Positions 25,861-34,290 of a stretch of 52,998 nucleotides of DNA are shown here, piece after piece. Under the pieces are notes generated by a model. It had not been told where the DNA came from. It searched no databases and saw only the letters and a list, made by a program, of their open reading frames with translations. Position 1 is the first letter of the stretch, and each line of letters opens with the position of its first letter. Made by a program: the position numbers and the translations under genes. This DNA is from Candidatus Nealsoniibacteriota bacterium (GTDB lineage Bacteria; Patescibacteriota; Minisyncoccia; Minisyncoccales; PWPS01), in contig PWHW01000005.1 in assembly GCA_003555075.1 (NCBI GenBank), positions 1 to 52,998 on the forward strand. The letters are read 5' to 3'.

Positions 25861-26835
25861 ATGCTTGTAGATGACGTAAAAGTCAATATAAAGGCCGGAA
25901 AGGGGGGAGATGGCACAGTCTCTTTTAAGAGGGCAAAAATGGAACTTGGTCCCACCGGAGGTAACGGGGGTGACGGAGGGAATGTTTATGTAAAGGGAGT
26001 GGTGGATTTGGGAGCTTTAAAGAAGTTCCGTTTCAAAAAGGATATTAGGGCCGAGAGCGGGAAGAGAGGGCTTCCGGATAACAGGAGTGGGGAAAATGGT
26101 AAAGATGTTCTTTTGGAGGTTCCGGTGGGAACCGTAGTACATGACTTGGAGAGGGATATGATCATTGCGGAGGTAAATAGAGCAGGAGAGGAGATATTGA
26201 TAGCAAAGGGAGGGAAAGGAGGAAGAGGGAACTTCCAGTTTCGATCTTCGCGAAATACTTCTCCCAAGGAATTTGAGTATGGAAAAGAGGGTGATCTTGT
26301 TTCAGCTCGTTTTGAACTGAAGATCATTGCTGATATTGGTTTCATAGGACTTCCCAATGTTGGCAAGTCCAGTCTTTTAAATGAACTGACCAATGCGGAA
26401 ACAAAGGTTGCCAATTATCCTTTTACCACATTGGAGCCCTCTCTCGGAGTTTATTATGAACTTGTGATTGCCGATATACCGGGCCTTATAAAAGGAGCTT
26501 CTTTTGGAAAAGGTCTCGGGATCAAGTTTTTACGACACATAGAGCGTACCAAAGTACTCTTCCATTTTGTGTCTGCCCAATCCGCGGAACCGTTAAGAGA
26601 TTATGAAACAGTAAGGGAAGAGCTTGGCAGGCACTGCAAGAAGCTTCTTGAGAAACCGGAGTATTTGATCGTAAGCAAAAAGGATGAAGTTTCCAGGAAA
26701 AGACTTTTTCAAATAAAAGAAGAACTGGAAGCGATCGGGAAAAAAGTTATTTTTCTTTCAATATTGGAGGAAGAGAGCATAAGGGATGTAAAGATTATTT
26801 TAAACGAACTTATTGAAGACAAAAAGAAAGGATAG
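25861..26835 (+). CDS. obg: GTPase Obg/CgtA
   Basis: Gly-rich Obg fold (KAGKGGDGTVSFKR...GGNGGDGGNV), IGLPNVGKSSLLNELTNAETKVANYPFTTLEP. Confidence 0.93.
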   Translation: MLVDDVKVNIKAGKGGDGTVSFKRAKMELGPTGGNGGDGGNVYVKGVVDLGALKKFRFKKDIRAESGKRGLPDNRSGENGKDVLLEVPVGTVVHDLERDMIIAEVNRAGEEILIAKGGKGGRGNFQFRSSRNTSPKEFEYGKEGDLVSARFELKIIADIGFIGLPNVGKSSLLNELTNAETKVANYPFTTLEPSLGVYYELVIADIPGLIKGASFGKGLGIKFLRHIERTKVLFHFVSAQSAEPLRDYETVREELGRHCKKLLEKPEYLIVSKKDEVSRKRLFQIKEELEAIGKKVIFLSILEEESIRDVKIILNELIEDKKKG

Positions 26836-26901
26836 TCTTTTTTGTCAATGATTTCTCGTTTACATCACTGGAATTTTTAAATAGAATAAAGCAAAAATCG
26901 A

Positions 26902-27894
26902 ATGATGAAGGATATAATTTCTAAAATAGAGAAGGAGGGGATCTTGGGAAGAAGTGGCTCCAATTTCCCTGTACACTTAAAGTGGGAATCGGTGAAAAAA
27001 GAGAAGGCGGAAAAGAAGTATGTTGTTTGCAATGCTGCCGAAGGGGAGTTGGGTGCTTTCAAGGATCTCTTTATACTGAAAAATCATTCTCGTTATGTGA
27101 TAGAAGGAATAAGGGTTGCTATTGATTATCTTTCGGCTGAAAAAGGATATATCTATCTCAAGAAAGAATATTTTGAGGAGGTTCACGATTTACTCAAAGA
27201 AGAGATCGGTAATGACGAGATCGAGATCGTTAAAAAGAAGGGTGGTTATATTGGAGGAGAAGAAACAGCCCTGATCAAAGTTATAGAAGGTGGTGTGCCC
27301 GAACCTCAAAAAAAACCTCCTTTTCCTACTCAAAAGGGGCTTTGGGGGTATCCCACACTAGTGAATAACGTGGAGAGTTTTTATTGTGTGGGAAAAATAA
27401 AAAGAGAGGAGTACGAGAAAGAAAGATTCTACTCAATTTTCGGAGACGCTCCGAATAAGGGGGTGCATAAGTTGCAAGGGGGGATCACCATAAGAGAGAT
27501 ACTTGAAAGTACGGGCAACGTACCTGATTTTGAGTATTTTCTTAAAATAGGAGGTGGTGCTTGTGGGATAATAATGCTCCCCGAAGAACTGGATGTTCCC
27601 CTGAGAAGACTTGGTGTCATAATGATCTACAAGAAGGAGGGATTAGACTGCTATGCCTTGATGAAAAAATGGGTTGATTTTCTTCTTGAGGGTAATTGTG
27701 ATAAGTGTACTCCTTGCAGAGAAGGGCTTTACAGGATAATGGAAATGATCGAAAAGAGGGACATGGAAGGGGTGGAAGACATGCTCTTTGCCATGGAAAA
27801 GACCAGTTTTTGCCCACTAGGAACATCTGCTGCCACTTCGCTTAGGAGTTTTCTTGAAAAAGTATTGAAGAATGATCATGAAAATAAAAATTAA
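26902..27894 (+). CDS. NuoF/HydB-like flavoprotein subunit (lacks N-terminal domain)
   Basis: CNAAEGELGAFKD, GGYIGGEETALIKVIEGGVPEPQKKPPFPTQKGLWGYPTLVNNVES, CDKCTPCREG...C 4Fe-4S. Confidence 0.85.
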   Translation: MMKDIISKIEKEGILGRSGSNFPVHLKWESVKKEKAEKKYVVCNAAEGELGAFKDLFILKNHSRYVIEGIRVAIDYLSAEKGYIYLKKEYFEEVHDLLKEEIGNDEIEIVKKKGGYIGGEETALIKVIEGGVPEPQKKPPFPTQKGLWGYPTLVNNVESFYCVGKIKREEYEKERFYSIFGDAPNKGVHKLQGGITIREILESTGNVPDFEYFLKIGGGACGIIMLPEELDVPLRRLGVIMIYKKEGLDCYALMKKWVDFLLEGNCDKCTPCREGLYRIMEMIEKRDMEGVEDMLFAMEKTSFCPLGTSAATSLRSFLEKVLKNDHENKN

Positions 27895-29572
27895 CGGAAA
27901 GAAACTTTTGGCAAAAGAAGGAGAAACCATTCTTGATGTTTCCAAAAGGAACGGTATTCATATTCCCACTCTTTGTTATCATTCTGATGTGACCATTAAA
28001 GCCAGTTGCAGGGTTTGCGTAGTGGAGGTCAACAGGGAAGAGCTTTTGCCTTCTTGCTCAACCAAAGTACAGAATGGAATGGTAGTAGAGACTGACACCT
28101 CTTCTGTCAGAAGGGCGAGAAAGATAAACTTGGAGTTACTTTTTTCCCAGCACCAAGAAGAGTGTCACGATTGCATTTGGAACCTCAATTGCAAGATGCT
28201 TGATTTTGCAAAGGAATATAAAGTAAAGATCAATAAGTTCAAGGATAGAAAGGATCATTATCCGGCATATCGGTTTGGATGCTCTTTGGAATTTGATTCT
28301 TCAAAGTGTATAGATTGTAGGAATTGCATCGAGATCTGCAAAGAGCAAGGCGTGGGATTTTTAGAAATGAGGGGGAAAAGTCATTTAAGAGAGGTATTTC
28401 CTTCGGAAAGGAAGGATAAGGACTGTGTTCACTGTGGTCAGTGTATAAACCACTGTCCGGCTGGCGCGTTTGAGGCGGTGGGGGAGTTTGAAAGAACGGA
28501 AAAACCTCTCAAGAAGGAGGAGATTACACTGATCTTTCAAATAGCTCCGGCGGTGAGAGCCGCCATAGGGGAGGAGTTTGGACTTCCTGCCGGATTTAAC
28601 CTTATGGGGGAACTTGTATCTTCTTTAAGGCAGCTGGGAGGAGACAATATCTTTGATGTTCCCGTGGGAGCGGATATTACAACCATGGAGGAGTCAAAAG
28701 AATTCCTTAAAAGAACGGAAGAAGGGGGTTTGCCATTACTTACTTCTTGTTGTCCTTCGTGGGTCAGATTTGTTGAATTCTATTATCCGGAATTCATACC
28801 ACATCTTACCACCGTACGTTCTCCCCACATTATTCTTGGCAAGCTTATAAAGGAATATTTTTCTACCAAAAAGGGTGTTGATCCTCAAGAACTGTTTCTT
28901 ATTTCCATCATGCCTTGTGTGGCAAAGAAACATGAGATAGAGAGAGAGGAATTGGCAGAGAATGGGGTAAGGCCGGTTGACTATGTAATGACCACCAGAG
29001 AAACAGGTAGGCTTTTAAAGAAAAATAATATCAAGCTCAAAGGGATGGAAAAGGGACGAACAGATGATCCTTTTGGAGAGGCTTCTTTTTCGGGAGTTTC
29101 TTACGGTGCAAGTGGCGGGGTTATGCAGTCCGCTATTTTCAATATCATTGGCGAAAGAGTGCAGTTCAAAAAGGTTAGTAGCGGTTTAGCGGAAGCAAGT
29201 ATTTCCTATAAAGGAAGAAACTTAAGGCTTGCAGTGGTTCATGGATTAAAAAATGCAAGGAATGCACTAGAGGGGTTAAAGAAAGATCCCAAGAGATACG
29301 ATTATGTGGAAGTGATGGCTTGCCCCGGGGGATGTATAGGAGGAGGCGGACAACCCGTGCCTACCTCTGAGAGTATGACTAAAGAAAGAAGGGCCGGTCT
29401 CCGGAAAGCCAGCGAAGATAAAGAGGTTTTGAAAGCAAAGGATAATCCCGTAGTAAAAAAGGTATATGAAGAAATACTGACAACGGAAAAAGAAATATCA
29501 AGGATCTGCCATACAAGGTATCATGAAGCATCCAAAACTCCTTTATATAAAAATAAAAGGAATAATAAATAA
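27878..29572 (+). CDS. [FeFe] hydrogenase catalytic subunit (group A-like: 2Fe-2S, His-Cys 4Fe-4S, 2x 4Fe-4S, H-cluster)
   Basis: H-cluster motifs TSCCPSW, MPCVAKKHE, EVMACPGGCIGGGGQP; HQEECHDCIWNLNC; CIDCRNCIEIC; CVHCGQCINHCP. Confidence 0.95.
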   Translation: MKIKINGKKLLAKEGETILDVSKRNGIHIPTLCYHSDVTIKASCRVCVVEVNREELLPSCSTKVQNGMVVETDTSSVRRARKINLELLFSQHQEECHDCIWNLNCKMLDFAKEYKVKINKFKDRKDHYPAYRFGCSLEFDSSKCIDCRNCIEICKEQGVGFLEMRGKSHLREVFPSERKDKDCVHCGQCINHCPAGAFEAVGEFERTEKPLKKEEITLIFQIAPAVRAAIGEEFGLPAGFNLMGELVSSLRQLGGDNIFDVPVGADITTMEESKEFLKRTEEGGLPLLTSCCPSWVRFVEFYYPEFIPHLTTVRSPHIILGKLIKEYFSTKKGVDPQELFLISIMPCVAKKHEIEREELAENGVRPVDYVMTTRETGRLLKKNNIKLKGMEKGRTDDPFGEASFSGVSYGASGGVMQSAIFNIIGERVQFKKVSSGLAEASISYKGRNLRLAVVHGLKNARNALEGLKKDPKRYDYVEVMACPGGCIGGGGQPVPTSESMTKERRAGLRKASEDKEVLKAKDNPVVKKVYEEILTTEKEISRICHTRYHEASKTPLYKNKRNNK

Positions 29573-29573
29573 T

Positions 29574-30086
29574 ATGAGATCAAAAACCATTGTTTTCCGT
29601 AATATTATTACCAAGGAGGCGATATCTTTTGTTTTTTTGACGGGAGCCGCTGTTCTTGCTCCTCTTCTTGGAGTACAAGCAGTAACAGGTTCCGTAGTTA
29701 ACGCTACACTATTCTTGGGTGTTTTACTTACAGGAGTCCAGGGAGCGGTATTCGTTGCTATATTTCCCAGCTTGATAGCACTTTCTTCAGGCCTTTTACC
29801 GCCCGTCCTAGCCCCCATGGTCCCATTTATAATCATGGGAAACGTGATCCTGATATTTACCTTTGATCACTTTAAGAATCATTTCTTAAGGGCAGTGCTT
29901 GTCTCCTCCTTTTTGAAGTTCGTATTTCTTTATTCTTCAAGCATCTTGGTGGTAGATCTTATTGCAAAGGAGGCAATTGCTTCCAATGCTGCTCTTATGA
30001 TGAGCTGGCCCCAACTTCTCACGGCTCTCTTGGGAGGACTGATCGCCGGATGTGTCTCAGGTGTTTTGAAAATACGAAATAATTAG
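29574..30086 (+). CDS. Multi-TM small membrane protein downstream of hydrogenase (ECF S-component-like topology)
   Basis: About five hydrophobic segments; begins 1 nt after the hydrogenase stop. Confidence 0.6.
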   Translation: MRSKTIVFRNIITKEAISFVFLTGAAVLAPLLGVQAVTGSVVNATLFLGVLLTGVQGAVFVAIFPSLIALSSGLLPPVLAPMVPFIIMGNVILIFTFDHFKNHFLRAVLVSSFLKFVFLYSSSILVVDLIAKEAIASNAALMMSWPQLLTALLGGLIAGCVSGVLKIRNN

Positions 30087-31069
30087 AATTTGAGAGCTTT
30101 TCTGGACGCGTAAAAGATCGAGGGCCAAATAAGAGCAACAAATGTTCCAATAAAGAAGTATCCTCCGAGCAGCAGTGCATCGGTAAAAAGGTTGAAGTTA
30201 AACGTTATTGCAAAAGGAGTCAAAAGAATTATCCCCAAAAAGGTCTTGTAGAATTTTGTCCATTTTTTTTCAGAGGGTATCTTGAAATATGTATTTTGCA
30301 ATGTATATCCTCCGAGAAGACCGCACACATAGAATATCAAAGGAAGGTGCCTTGTAATCTGTGTTATAAAAAGACAAGTGAAGGGTATTATAAAAGCGAG
30401 GAGTATCAAGAAAATCGGAAGGAGCTTAAAACCTCTGCTTTCCAGTAATGAAAATACCCTTAAGGAGAAATAAAGAGCGAGAGACCCTATGATGATTCCC
30501 GCTATGATGTCATCCAGAAAGTGATGCCCGAAAAATAAACGTGATATTCCCGTAAAAAGAATTATCAAACCTGCCAAAAGCCAAACTATTTTCTTTTTGT
30601 AGTGAAGTAAAAGAAAGCCCAGCACCATCAAAAGCTGAACAATATGACCACTGGGAAATGAATGGCCCGGGCGCGTTTGGTCCAGCTCGGGAAAATATGG
30701 CCTCGGCAAGGAGGTTGCTTCCCTTATGAGCAACACGGTTGCTCCCGCTATAAGGAGTATCATTGCCGCTTTTACTGCTTTTTCCTTCTCTTCCATCCAA
30801 AACAAGACAGGGAAAAGAAAGAAGATGAAGAATGATTTTACTCCGATATAACTAAAAAGCTTCAAAGAGTTTTCGGTCGCTGATGTGGATCTTTCAAGGA
30901 GGGAGGTGTATTGCTCGAGAAAGAATAGTGTTATTTTTTCATTTCTCAAGAATTCCCATGCTGCTAAGAACAATACTGCCAATGAAACAAGAGAGAGTAC
31001 AAAAAGAACATCTTTTTTGATACTGTTTGACACCTTTCTTTTTGGATTGTATTCCTTGAGAATTTTCAT
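30083..31069 (-). CDS. PAP2-type phosphatase membrane protein
   Basis: SLPRPYFPELDQTRPGHSFPSGHIVQ...GISRLFFGHHFLDDIIAG. Confidence 0.85.
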   Translation of the reverse strand: MKILKEYNPKRKVSNSIKKDVLFVLSLVSLAVLFLAAWEFLRNEKITLFFLEQYTSLLERSTSATENSLKLFSYIGVKSFFIFFLFPVLFWMEEKEKAVKAAMILLIAGATVLLIREATSLPRPYFPELDQTRPGHSFPSGHIVQLLMVLGFLLLHYKKKIVWLLAGLIILFTGISRLFFGHHFLDDIIAGIIIGSLALYFSLRVFSLLESRGFKLLPIFLILLAFIIPFTCLFITQITRHLPLIFYVCGLLGGYTLQNTYFKIPSEKKWTKFYKTFLGIILLTPFAITFNFNLFTDALLLGGYFFIGTFVALIWPSIFYASRKALKF

Positions 31070-31183
31070 AGTGATAGGGTATTATAAATGATGCCACATC
31101 TTATCACAGTTAAGCAACTTGCTTTGTTTGAAAACAATCAATATTATGTGTTATACTTCATAAGTAAAACTATAAGTAAAACT

Positions 31184-31209
31184 CTCTCGGCAAGACGGGG
31201 TGTCGAGAG
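31184..31209 (+). promoter_or_regulatory. Leader hairpin 15 nt upstream of the ftsZ-like gene
   Basis: CTCTCGGCA agacgggg TGTCGAGAG. Confidence 0.55.
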
Positions 31210-31224
31210 TGTGATCAAATTAGC

Positions 31225-32574
31225 ATGACCGGAAAAACAAAAACAACAAAAAAGGACACAAAAAAGAAAGAAGCAAGGCAGAAAAAAGTCGAAGAAGAGC
31301 CTGTGCGAGAGATCAAGGTAAGAGTTGTGGGAGTAGGAGGTGGTGGTGGGTCTATTATTTCCAGCATTTCCGGTGAGTTAAAAAGAGTCCTTTTTGCAGC
31401 TGTCAACACTGACACAAGAGCTTTGGACGAAATAACCAAGGGAAAGAAGATCAAGGGCATGACCTTTGGAGAGAAGTTGACATCCGGTCTTGGTACAGGA
31501 ATGAATCCCGATCTTGGAAAAAAAGCTGCTGAAGAAGATATAGAGGAAATAAGAAAACTATTCAAAGATCAGGATATTACTATTTTTGTATCCTCGTTGG
31601 GCGGAGGAACTGGGTCGGGAGCGCTACCATCTCTTGCTCGTGTTGCAAGAGAAGAGGGTAGTATCGTTTACGGCATACTCACACTTCCTTTTTCTTTTGA
31701 AGGTGACAAGAAGATGAAGATAGCAAAAAAGGCTGTTAAGGAAACAAACCCTTATTTGCATGCCATAACTATTTTGCCCAATGAAAAGATATTTGAAATA
31801 GTTGATAAGAATACGCCCCTTAAAGATGCGTTGGCGGTAATGAACAAGAATATTGCTCAGAGCTTGGAGGGTCTTGTGGAAACCATTTATCAGACGGGTC
31901 TCATCAATATTGACTTTGCTGATGTGAGGACTATCTTGGAAAGTAGGAGGGGAACCAGGAAGCTCACCTATATAAATACTGTAGAGGGGAGCCTTGAAGA
32001 GGGAGCGCAGGAAATTGTAAGAAAAGCCGTTTCGAATCCTTTGTATCCTTATGGAATAGATAACGCTCGAGGAGTTCTTTTCAATATCACCGGAGGGAAG
32101 GATATAGGTCTTACTGATATTTCATCCGTTTCCGAAAGCATCTCCAACTATACGGAAGATGATGCAAAGATAATTGTGGGGATAATGCAGAAACACAAGT
32201 ACAAGGACAGGATAAAAGTTTCTCTGCTTGCTACGGGATGTGGTACCGACTTTTTCAAGAATGAGCTTCAAGAAAAAGAAAAAGAGGAGGAGAAGGAAAA
32301 GGAAGCCAAGTCTTCTTTGGAAAAAAAGAAGAACAAAAAAAAGAAGGACCCGGGAAAGAAAAGTAAAAAACAGGAGAAGAGTAAAAAGGATAATCACAAA
32401 GAGAAGGTCAAAGAAGAGGGAGTGACGGTAGTGGAAACCAAGCAGAAGTTTTTTGACCCGGGAGATGATAAACCCAAGAAACCCGAGACTGAAGAGGAGA
32501 AAGAGATCTTAAAAGAGGAGGAAGAATGGGAGAAGCCCTCTTTCCTAAAGAAGTTCAACAAAGACTCTCTTTGA
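31225..32574 (+). CDS. Divergent FtsZ/tubulin-family GTPase with Lys/Glu-rich linker
   Basis: VVGVGGGGGS, AVNTDTRAL, SSLGGGTGSGALP, T7-loop GLINIDFADVRT, C-terminal KPSFLKKF peptide. Confidence 0.88.
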   Translation: MTGKTKTTKKDTKKKEARQKKVEEEPVREIKVRVVGVGGGGGSIISSISGELKRVLFAAVNTDTRALDEITKGKKIKGMTFGEKLTSGLGTGMNPDLGKKAAEEDIEEIRKLFKDQDITIFVSSLGGGTGSGALPSLARVAREEGSIVYGILTLPFSFEGDKKMKIAKKAVKETNPYLHAITILPNEKIFEIVDKNTPLKDALAVMNKNIAQSLEGLVETIYQTGLINIDFADVRTILESRRGTRKLTYINTVEGSLEEGAQEIVRKAVSNPLYPYGIDNARGVLFNITGGKDIGLTDISSVSESISNYTEDDAKIIVGIMQKHKYKDRIKVSLLATGCGTDFFKNELQEKEKEEEKEKEAKSSLEKKKNKKKKDPGKKSKKQEKSKKDNHKEKVKEEGVTVVETKQKFFDPGDDKPKKPETEEEKEILKEEEEWEKPSFLKKFNKDSL

Positions 32575-32589
32575 TGTTAGAAAAAAACA

Positions 32590-33369
32590 ATGGATAACAT
32601 AAAAAAAGCTGTTATATTACTGAATGATGCAGATGATGAATTCTTTCCTCTTGCCAGGGTCATTCCAAAGGAGCTTTTGCCGCTTGCGGATGTTCCCATT
32701 GTGCAAAGAATAACCGAGGAGGCTATCGATTGCGGGGTAAGAGAGGTCAATTTTATACTTCCCTCCGGGAAAAAGGCGGTAACAGACCATTTTAAATATA
32801 CGGATAAGGTTCCCACTGCTCAGGAGGGCTTCAAGGAAAAGCATTTTCCGGTTTCTTTTTCTTACCTTTCCTTTAAAAAAGGAGTTAAGAGCAATAATTT
32901 AATATCAAGAGCCAAAGGAAAAATAGGTGACGAAGCTTTTGCTCTCATGATGTCCGACGTTGTTTTTGCGGGAAAAAATTCTTCGCTCCACCAGCTTTCC
33001 TCGGTCTTTAGAACTTCCCAAAAGCCGGTAGTTGCACTAAAGGAAGTCGAAGAGGAAGAGATGCACTCCTTTAATATCGTGGAAGCCGAAAAAATAGCTA
33101 ATAGGCTTTATAAAATAAAGAAGGTCATTGAGAATCCCGATCCCAAGCAAACCGATTCGCGACTTGCTATCATGGGTCGTTACATCTTAACACCCTTGGT
33201 ATTTGATTATTTCAAGGATTCAAATATTGAAGAATTGATGGGAGGTGCTCTGAATGACTTGATAAATGCAGGTAAAACGGTGTATGGATACCAATGCGAA
33301 GGGGATTGGCACTTCATAGATAATAAAGAGTCTTATATAAGTTCCTTAAAAGCTTTTCTTGAAAGCTAA
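32590..33369 (+). CDS. GalU-like nucleotidyltransferase-fold protein, catalytic motifs degenerate
   Basis: RVIPKELLPLADVPIVQRITEEAIDCGVREVNFILPSGKKAVTDHF; SRLAIMGRYILTPLVFDYF; the expected GxGTR is replaced by LNDADDEFF. Confidence 0.75.
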   Translation: MDNIKKAVILLNDADDEFFPLARVIPKELLPLADVPIVQRITEEAIDCGVREVNFILPSGKKAVTDHFKYTDKVPTAQEGFKEKHFPVSFSYLSFKKGVKSNNLISRAKGKIGDEAFALMMSDVVFAGKNSSLHQLSSVFRTSQKPVVALKEVEEEEMHSFNIVEAEKIANRLYKIKKVIENPDPKQTDSRLAIMGRYILTPLVFDYFKDSNIEELMGGALNDLINAGKTVYGYQCEGDWHFIDNKESYISSLKAFLES

Positions 33370-33375
33370 CATTAA

Positions 33376-34248
33376 ATGGATAAAAAGAAGACAATAGAGA
33401 AATTCTATCCCCGGAGAGAAGATGATGCTCGAAAATACGATCATGGATTGGTGATCATAATAGGGGGATCAAAATTTTATACCGGCTCACCGGCGCTCTC
33501 TGCCATGGCCGCTTTGAGATCGGGAGCGGATATTGCTCAGGTGGTTGCGCCCGAGAGGGCTGCGAACATAGTAGCTTCTTTCTCTCCGGACTTGATAACT
33601 TTTTCCGTGAAAGGAGATCATTTCACAGAAAGACATTTGTCCGATCTTTTTGCCCTCACTCGTAGCGGAAAAGATGTTTCCCGTGGCAGGGTGTCAGTGG
33701 TCATAGGTGGAGGAATAGGGAGGGATGAGGAAACTAAAGAGGTTGTTCGTCAGTATATCAAGGAGATTGATGTACCCGTAGTAGTAGATGCTGATGCAAT
33801 ATATGCTTTCGAGGACAAAAGGCATATTATTCGTGAACATGCATCAAATAGCGGAAGAGTGCTTTTTACTCCCCATCTTTATGAATTCTATGTGCTTACC
33901 GGGAAGGATGTTAAGAGCTTGAATCAAGAAGAGAGGGGTGAAGCGGTAAAAGAATCCGCAAGGGATTATTCCGCGGGCATATTACTTAAAGGGGAGCAAG
34001 ATATTATCTCGGATGGTGAGGTGACCGTAAAGAACGATATGCGAGTTCCTTATCTTACTTCCGGAGGAACCGGTGATGTTCTGGCGGGAATTGCCGGAAC
34101 CCTTCTTTCAAGGGGATTTTCTCCTTTGGAATCAGGAGAGGGAGCGGCTGTCCTGAATACCCTTGCGGGGGAGATGGCAGGAAAAGAAAAAGGTGAGTCC
34201 CTTATTGCTACCGATGTTATAGAGAAGATACCTCAAATATTAAGATAA
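33376..34248 (+). CDS. ADP/ATP-dependent NAD(P)H-hydrate dehydratase (NnrD-like)
   Basis: VIIIGGSKFYTGSPALSAMAALRSGADIAQVV, LTSGGTGDVLAGIAGTLLSRGFSPLESGEGA. Confidence 0.88.
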   Translation: MDKKKTIEKFYPRREDDARKYDHGLVIIIGGSKFYTGSPALSAMAALRSGADIAQVVAPERAANIVASFSPDLITFSVKGDHFTERHLSDLFALTRSGKDVSRGRVSVVIGGGIGRDEETKEVVRQYIKEIDVPVVVDADAIYAFEDKRHIIREHASNSGRVLFTPHLYEFYVLTGKDVKSLNQEERGEAVKESARDYSAGILLKGEQDIISDGEVTVKNDMRVPYLTSGGTGDVLAGIAGTLLSRGFSPLESGEGAAVLNTLAGEMAGKEKGESLIATDVIEKIPQILR

Positions 34249-34290
34249 AAATAATAGCCGTTTTCGTTTTAAATCGAAAACAGCGTTAAA

